A stretch of DNA of 64,000 nt from Agrobacterium sp. AGB01. GTDB lineage: Bacteria; Pseudomonadota; Alphaproteobacteria; Rhizobiales; Rhizobiaceae. Shown here piece after piece: positions 59,245 through 64,000 of this stretch. Location of the stretch: contig NZ_JACVAB010000003.1 of assembly GCF_014851585.1 (NCBI RefSeq), forward strand, positions 595,197 to 659,196, given 5' to 3'. Positions within the stretch are counted from its first letter, which is position 1. Every line of letters begins with the position of its first letter. A program made the translations under genes and the position numbers. The notes under the pieces are model-generated. The model was given only the letters and a program-made list of their open reading frames with translations. It did no database searches and was not told where the DNA came from.

Positions 59245-60351
59245 ATGAACAAGGTCATTCAAGTGCATAAAGTCGCAATCATCGGAGCAGGCGCGATCGG
59301 CAGTGCCATGGCGGCATACCTCACCCGAAAAGGTTATTCAGTGGGTATCTGGTCGCGGTCCCTCGCCAGCTCTCCGCGCCTCTATTCAGGCATGTTTCAC
59401 CTGCAGACGAGCGGCGTCTTTTCCAACGCGTTCGAGATTGAGGCGCTCGACAGTCTCTCACGTATCCGGGAATTCGACATTGTCGTGGTTGCGCTGCCGG
59501 CTACGGCTTATTCCGACGTCCTACCGGATCTCGCCGGACATCTGACGTCGCGACACAACGTCGTCGTCAGCGGCTCGCTTTCGCTTGCACCTCTCTGGCT
59601 CCATGAGATGGCTCGAAAGTCGGGCGTGCAGCCGGTCATCACCGCGTGGGGCACAACACTGCTGGCAGCAAGTTTCCAGCCGGACGGCACGCTGCACATT
59701 CCCTTCACCCGCAAGCGGTTCGACATCGCATCCCTTCCGACGGCCAAAACGGCGCAATCGCTTGCGCTGTGCCGCGACCTCTTCGGCATCGAATTCGATG
59801 CGGCCCGGTCGGTGCTCGACATCAATCTTTCGAACATCAACCCGATCGCTCATGCGGGACAACTGCTCATCAATTTCAGCCGGATCGACAGAACCGAAAC
59901 CTGGAAGCTTTTCGAAAACTTCACCGAAAGTGGTATTCGGCTCGCGGAAGCCCTCGACGCAGAGCGGCTGACCCTCGCTTCCGCGTTCGGATCGAAGCCA
60001 CGGTCACTCCGCCGCCACTATGCCCAGTCATACCCTGTCGAGGATACCGGGCTTTCGGACATGGTCCGCCAGATCAGCGAGGATGGATCGAAAACACTGG
60101 GGCCTCGCGCTCTGAACCACCGCTATCTGACAGAAGACATGCCCTACGGGCTGGCCTTCATGGAGCGGCTGGCCCGCGTCGCGGACATGCCGCTTCCGAT
60201 AACCAGCGCCGTGATTTCCGTTCTGGAGGTCATGACGAACACTGCGATCCGCGAGAACAATCGCATAGCAGATGCCGTTATCGGCACGCTAGAAACAAGA
60301 GAAGCGCTTCTGGAGCGGTGCATGGGACACCGCCTGTCTGAAGCTTCCTGA
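59245..60351 (+). CDS. NAD/NADP octopine/nopaline dehydrogenase family protein
   Basis: The protein has 368 residues from the ATG at 59245 (MNKVIQVHKVAIIG). An N-terminal Rossmann domain has the dinucleotide motif IIGAGAIGSAMAAYL. The C-terminal helical opine-dehydrogenase domain carries NLSNINPIAHAGQLLINF near residue 205, the equivalent of the Asn...His catalytic segment of octopine dehydrogenase. It would oxidise an imported opine to an amino acid and a 2-oxo acid, or act as a related 2-oxo-acid reductase. It follows tctA by about 150 bases and is probably in the same transcript. Confidence 0.85.
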   Translation: MNKVIQVHKVAIIGAGAIGSAMAAYLTRKGYSVGIWSRSLASSPRLYSGMFHLQTSGVFSNAFEIEALDSLSRIREFDIVVVALPATAYSDVLPDLAGHLTSRHNVVVSGSLSLAPLWLHEMARKSGVQPVITAWGTTLLAASFQPDGTLHIPFTRKRFDIASLPTAKTAQSLALCRDLFGIEFDAARSVLDINLSNINPIAHAGQLLINFSRIDRTETWKLFENFTESGIRLAEALDAERLTLASAFGSKPRSLRRHYAQSYPVEDTGLSDMVRQISEDGSKTLGPRALNHRYLTEDMPYGLAFMERLARVADMPLPITSAVISVLEVMTNTAIRENNRIADAVIGTLETREALLERCMGHRLSEAS

Positions 60352-61145
60352 CGAGCGCGAGGCGCACCCTCGACGTTATGTTGAGACCGGCCGACTATCG
60401 GATTCGGCCGACATCCAGCGTGAACTTGTCGATGATTGCATCGATCGTGCCGAATTGCGGCTGCCAGCCGCATTCGTTTCGGGCGTCTTCATCGTGCGAA
60501 GCGTCGTAGCAGAACTCCTGCTCCTGCTCTCGGTATGTTGCCGTCGAGCATCGCCGGATAAAGCAGGGAACGGGAAGTGACCCCTCTTTGTCGCGATGTT
60601 GGCGGCCGATGACTTCACGGTAAAGCTTCACCCAGACGTAGAAATTGGTCGGTGTCTACTGCGACATGTCGATTAAATCGCTGCCTATTGATTTTCGAGC
60701 ATTACGTCCGTTTCAATCGTCTTAGCAAAGCCGCGGCAGTACTCCAGATGCTATTCGCCTCGAACGGATTTGAACCCGCGACCCGGCTTTTGCTGAAGTG
60801 ATCTGTTTGAAAGCACTCAGTGCCGGACATTGACTGTATGGAATGACCAATATCGGGCCAAAGCGGCCCGTCCGGTCTTGGAGGCCGGGATGGAAATAGC
60901 TGCATAGAGCGCGGGCGAGCCCTATGACCGCGTCCGACCCCTTGTCGCCATTCCAATGTCTTGGTCGGGTTCTCGGCAGCCGACGTTCCTGTCCGGCGCA
61001 CCGTCAGCGTTATCGGGCCGGAGACGGATTGTCGGTTCTACCGCCATCAGATCTCCTACACGGGTTGGGCCAAGAACGGACGTTTCCCACGGCGATGGGA
61101 GCAGCGCAGTTCTACGCAATCCAGACAGCTAATACCCGGCCGCCA
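60352..61145. other. Gene-poor stretch with decayed coding fragments
   Basis: Nearly 800 bases without a convincing gene. On the minus strand at 60395-60631 a 78-residue frame (start KLYREVIGRQHRDKEG, later ARNECGWQPQFG) reads like a fragment of a real protein. A codon-free junction lies upstream of it and I cannot name a family. At 60766-60780 there is a short sequence like the T-loop region of a tRNA on the minus strand, without a supporting stem. The region looks like scar DNA between two gene modules. Confidence 0.4.
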
Positions 61146-61162
61146 GAAAGTGCTACACTTTC
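61146..61162. promoter_or_regulatory. Perfect palindrome upstream of the HxlR gene
   Basis: GAAAGTG-CTA-CACTTTC is a perfect 7+7 inverted repeat with a 3-base spacer, ending 54 bases before the HxlR start codon. Its position is suitable for an autoregulatory operator of a dimeric winged-helix regulator. Confidence 0.5.
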
Positions 61163-61216
61163 AGGACTGGACGCCATCAAAGGCCGTATTAAGAATGGTT
61201 TCTTTGGGAGGTAATC

Positions 61217-61930
61217 ATGTCTTCCGACTGCTATGACAGCTTTTGCCCCGTGGCCAAAGCTTGCGACATCATCGAACCGCGCTGGACACTGCTGATCCTC
61301 TGTGAACTGTCGCACGGCGCCACGCGCTTCAACGAGATCCGCCGCGGTGTGCCCGGTATCTCTCCTACTCTCCTGTCGAAACGCCTGAAGGAAATGGAAC
61401 AGCACGGCTTGGTTCGTCGTGTCGAAAGCGATGCTGGTGAGCCGGGCTACACCACGACCGCCATGGCTGACGAATTGAAGCCCGTGGTGCAGGCTTTAGG
61501 CAAATGGGCGCATCGAAATATCGACAAGGAAGTCTCGCTTAGCAAACTTGATGCGCGTCTGTTGATGTGGAACATGCGCCAGAAGATCGATACCAGCGCC
61601 TTTCCGCCAGGCACGACGACGGTCATCCAGTTCACCTATCCGGAACTGATCGAAAGCGAGCGGCACTATTGGCTCGTGGCCCGTCCGGGTCACCCCGTAG
61701 ATCTCTGCCTGCTCGATCCACGCCATGAGGTCGATCTGTTCATAAGGGCCGATCTGAAGGCGATGACCTCGGCCTGGATGGGATGGTCGACCCTGCGCAG
61801 CGAAATCAATTCAAATTCTCTCGTCTTGATCGGCGACCGCAAGCTGATTGCCACGCTGGAAACATGGATGGTGCGTAGCAGCTATGCCGCCGCTCCGGAG
61901 CATCAGGTCGCAACCAGAGCCAGCGCTTAA
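61217..61930 (+). CDS. HxlR family transcriptional regulator with C-terminal extension
   Basis: The protein has 237 residues. Residues 1-105 are an HxlR winged helix: DSFCPVAKACDIIEPRWTLL, LCELSHGATRFNEIRRGVPGIS and LLSKRLKEMEQHGLV. HxlR proteins are usually about 110-150 residues, so this one has an extra ~100-residue C-terminal domain, probably SCP2-like or ligand-binding, with VDLFIRADLKAMTSAWMGW. GGGAGG precedes the ATG. It is followed by a methyltransferase gene 92 bases downstream. Confidence 0.9.
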   Translation: MSSDCYDSFCPVAKACDIIEPRWTLLILCELSHGATRFNEIRRGVPGISPTLLSKRLKEMEQHGLVRRVESDAGEPGYTTTAMADELKPVVQALGKWAHRNIDKEVSLSKLDARLLMWNMRQKIDTSAFPPGTTTVIQFTYPELIESERHYWLVARPGHPVDLCLLDPRHEVDLFIRADLKAMTSAWMGWSTLRSEINSNSLVLIGDRKLIATLETWMVRSSYAAAPEHQVATRASA

Positions 61931-62022
61931 CAGTCTGTATCAGCTTGCTCCACTTTCTGCACTATCTGGCGGGTCCAGTCAGTGATTGGTTGGTCTCGTT
62001 CAAACCACGAAAGGAAATAACG

Positions 62023-62868
62023 ATGGATCCCAATCTGACCACTACTCCCCTTCCCAACGCCAACAAGGCGCTCTGGGAAAAGGGTGACTTCACCCGTATT
62101 GCCGCTGCCATGCGCGAAAGCGGTGAGGCCCTCGTTAAATCGATCGGCGTCGAAGAAGGCATAAGGGTGCTGGACCTCGGTTGCGGGGACGGTACGACAG
62201 CGATACCGGCGGCGCAGGCCGGCGCGAATGTTGTGGGCGTGGACATCGCCCGTAATCTTGTCACGGCCGGCAATGCCCGTGCCAAGGCCCTACAGCTTTC
62301 CAACATTCGCTTCGAAGAGGGCGACGCGAGCGATCTGGTCAACCTCGAAGACAGGGGATTCGACGTCGTCGTCTCGATGTTCGGCGCCATGTTCGCACCC
62401 AGGCCCGGCGATGTCGCGAGAGAAATGGTGCGCGTCACCAAGCCCGGCGGCAGGATCGTCATGGGCAACTGGATCCCCGGCGACCCTACCCTCGTGGCGC
62501 AGATACTCAGGATCAGCTCGGTCTATTCACCGCCTCCGCCGGAAGGCTTCATCAGTCCGATGACCTGGGGCGTGGAAGCCAACGTGATCGAGCGCTTCCA
62601 AGCCGCCGGCATTCCTCCTGTTAACATCACCTGCGAGAAAGATACTTACACATTCAATTACCCCGGTCCGGCTACGAATTTCCTCAGTCAGTTCCGTAAT
62701 TTCTATGGTCCGACCATGAATGCCTTCGAGGCTGCAGCCAAGACTGGAAACGGCGAGGAATTGCAGAATGAGCTTGATCTGCTGTTCAACCGCCAGAACC
62801 AAGCCAAGACCAATGACGCCACGACGATCCCCGCCTCGTTCCTGCGGGTCACCGTACGGGTGCCATAA
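62023..62868 (+). CDS. Class I SAM-dependent methyltransferase
   Basis: The protein has 281 residues from the ATG at 62023, preceded by AAGGAA; open frame further upstream is not preceded by a ribosome site. The SAM-binding motif I VLDLGCGDGTTAIP is near residue 55, an acidic loop VVGVDIARN follows, and VRVTKPGGRIVMGNW is the post-motif region, as in UbiE/Methyltransf_25 proteins. The substrate is unknown. It is probably in one unit with the HxlR regulator, a frequent pairing. Confidence 0.9.
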   Translation: MDPNLTTTPLPNANKALWEKGDFTRIAAAMRESGEALVKSIGVEEGIRVLDLGCGDGTTAIPAAQAGANVVGVDIARNLVTAGNARAKALQLSNIRFEEGDASDLVNLEDRGFDVVVSMFGAMFAPRPGDVAREMVRVTKPGGRIVMGNWIPGDPTLVAQILRISSVYSPPPPEGFISPMTWGVEANVIERFQAAGIPPVNITCEKDTYTFNYPGPATNFLSQFRNFYGPTMNAFEAAAKTGNGEELQNELDLLFNRQNQAKTNDATTIPASFLRVTVRVP

Positions 62869-62916
62869 GTTTCTGACGCCTCGTCCGATTGGCGCGGGCG
62901 AGGCGTTCCACTACGG

Positions 62917-63260
62917 ATCAGACCGGCGGCTTCCCCGCGCCGCCCGAAACCTCGCACCCACATACCATCGCCAGCGTCCGGTGAACGCATTCTTGAGTGG
63001 TTGGATGTGCGAAGCTTAGGAGGCGTTTCATTTCATCTGCCATGACGCCTTCGATGATCTTATTGTCGTACTCTTCGTCCACGAGGAACTGGTGGACAGT
63101 AACATTCCACCTTCATATGTCTGCAAGTAGGTTTCGAAGTTCGTTGATACCGTTCCGGGTCAGACCTATCGTGCCATCTTCACTGCCATCGTCGACGCAA
63201 ACTACTTCGCCCTCTGAGAGGTTGTCCGAGTTAATTTCAAAGGAATAACGTTACGACCTA
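62917..63260 (-). pseudogene. Possible decayed gene in the gap before the siderophore ATPase
   Basis: The 420 bases between the methyltransferase and the ABC ATPase genes contain no intact gene. One minus-strand frame is open over the span except for one TGA. It reads EGEVVCVDDGSEDGTIGL, then NGINELRNLLADI, stop, then NVTVHQFLVDEEYDNKIIEG and ADEMKRLLSFAHP. The composition looks protein-like, but no start codon or family is recognised. It may be a degenerate gene or chance. Confidence 0.25.
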
Positions 63261-63291
63261 AATGAAGGCGCAATTCATCCTTCAGTACCGC

Positions 63292-64000
63292 TTATTGCCC
63301 AAGCTGAGCGGGCCCCGCCAGTGGTCGCCGCCTCTTCGGCACGACCATCGGAGTGCCGCAGATCGGATCGGGGATGACGATGCATGGCAGGTTGAACACG
63401 TCTTGCACCAGTCGCTCTGTGATGATGGCGTCAGGTGGTCCTTCTGCGATCAACGCCCCATCCTTCATGGCGATGAGATGCGACGCATAGCGGCAGGCAT
63501 GATTGAGATCATGCAGCACGGCGATGACCGTGCGACCTTGATCGTTAAGGTCGGCAAGAAGATCGAGCAGTTCGATCTGATGGGCGATGTCAAGGAAGGT
63601 GGTTGGCTCATCCAAAAGCAGGATCGGCGTTTCCTGCGCCAGCACCATGGCCACCCAGACACGCTGGCGCTGACCGCCGGACAGTTCGTCCACCATCCGT
63701 CCGGACAGATCCGTGACGCGGGTTGCCTCCATCGCTGCGATGACAGCCTCCTCGTCAGCCTTCGACCATTGCCGCAGGAACGACTGATGCGGATATCGAC
63801 CGCGTGCAACAAGATCCGCCACCGTGATACCTTCAGGTGCAATGGAGGACTGTGGCAACAGACCAAGCCGCCGTGCGGTTTCCTTAGCGGGAATGTCGGT
63901 TATGTTTTTGCCGTCGAGGATCACCTGACCGGAGGAAGGTGACAGCAGCCGCGACAGGGCACGCAGCAGCGTGGACTTGCCACAGGCATTCGGCCCGACA
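63292..64000 (-). CDS. Iron-siderophore ABC transporter ATPase (FecE/FepC type), partial
   Basis: The gene runs off the right edge, so the start is missing; the visible frame ends at 63292. The first visible residues are VGPNACGKSTLLRAL, the Walker A region (with Ala-Cys in place of the more usual Gly). LGLLPQSSIAPEGITVADLV and GRYPHQSFLRQW follow, both typical of FepC/FhuC/BtuD-type ATPases. The signature [17 protein letters not shown] and Walker B ILLLDEPTTFLDIAHQ are clear. It hydrolyses ATP to import an iron-siderophore complex; permease and binding protein should lie beyond the edge. Confidence 0.92.
   Translation of the reverse strand, partial: VGPNACGKSTLLRALSRLLSPSSGQVILDGKNITDIPAKETARRLGLLPQSSIAPEGITVADLVARGRYPHQSFLRQWSKADEEAVIAAMEATRVTDLSGRMVDELSGGQRQRVWVAMVLAQETPILLLDEPTTFLDIAHQIELLDLLADLNDQGRTVIAVLHDLNHACRYASHLIAMKDGALIAEGPPDAIITERLVQDVFNLPCIVIPDPICGTPMVVPKRRRPLAGPAQLGQ

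Noticed and set aside
60395..60631. 78-codon minus-strand frame
   Set aside because: No start with a ribosome site and no recognisable family; kept only as part of the gene-poor stretch.
60750..60800. tRNA-like T-loop sequence on the minus strand (GGTTCAAATCC type)
   Set aside because: The flanking bases do not form a five-pair T stem, and no anticodon or acceptor arm was found. It may be a tRNA 3' fragment left by integration, but evidence is too thin.

Overview
The window looks like a chromosomal segment of an alphaproteobacterium of the Rhizobiales, most like Brucella/Ochrobactrum or a close relative. This is inferred from gene content and style: a hut locus of the rhizobial hutXWV/hutH2 type, HWE-family sensor kinase, TctABC transporter, family-5 peptide ABC operons with fused DppD-DppF ATPases, and a moderately high GC content. 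No database search was possible, so species-level assignment is not made. No rRNA, complete tRNA or CRISPR array was seen.

Region 1 (1-12.4 kb): a long leftward operon encodes a PxpA-like protein, a fused PxpB-PxpC carboxyltransferase-like protein, a biotin carboxylase fused to a biotin carrier domain, and a complete peptide-type ABC transporter. It continues off the left edge and is faced by a divergent GntR/FCD regulator. It looks like uptake plus biotin- and ATP-dependent opening of 5-oxoproline or another lactam/amide. Next come a LysR regulator and an alpha/beta hydrolase-fold protein that has lost its catalytic Ser and His.

Region 2 (12.5-24.6 kb): an RND efflux adaptor/pump pair, an M20 amidohydrolase, and a second leftward peptide-type ABC operon ending in a homocysteine S-methyltransferase-like gene.

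Region 3 (24.8-37.3 kb): a complete histidine utilisation locus. hutC is divergent from hutF-hutX-hutW-hutV-hutH2-hutI-hutH-hutG-hutU-hutD. Histidine is imported (XWV), deaminated (H), hydrated (U), ring-opened (I), deiminated (F) and deformylated (G) to glutamate. hutH2 is an intact ammonia-lyase paralogue without the Ala-Ser-Gly that forms the MIO cofactor.

Region 4 (37.3-54.9 kb): accessory DNA. It opens with a decayed IS110-family transposase, then an AraC-SDR pair whose right edge meets a truncated Tat-signal gene. A large two-armed cluster around a LysR regulator follows. The left arm holds an MFS exporter, two aldo/keto reductases, an ApbE flavin transferase, a secreted FMN-binding protein and an esterase. 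The right arm holds two exported hydrolases, a carboxymuconolactone decarboxylase-like protein, a cupin, a cytochrome P460 and a cytochrome-b-like membrane protein. Then come an HWE kinase with its receiver, a small secreted protein, and a RelB-type antitoxin beside a doubly broken toxin gene.

Region 5 (55-64 kb): a LysR-controlled TctCBA transporter with an opine dehydrogenase-like enzyme, a gene-poor stretch, an HxlR regulator with a methyltransferase, and the start of an iron-siderophore ABC ATPase running off the right edge.

The best candidates for something undescribed are the LysR-centred periplasmic redox/hydrolase cluster (about 39.8-51.3 kb), the MIO-less hutH2, the catalytically dead hydrolase next to the efflux pump, and the biotin-carboxylase/oxoprolinase operon.
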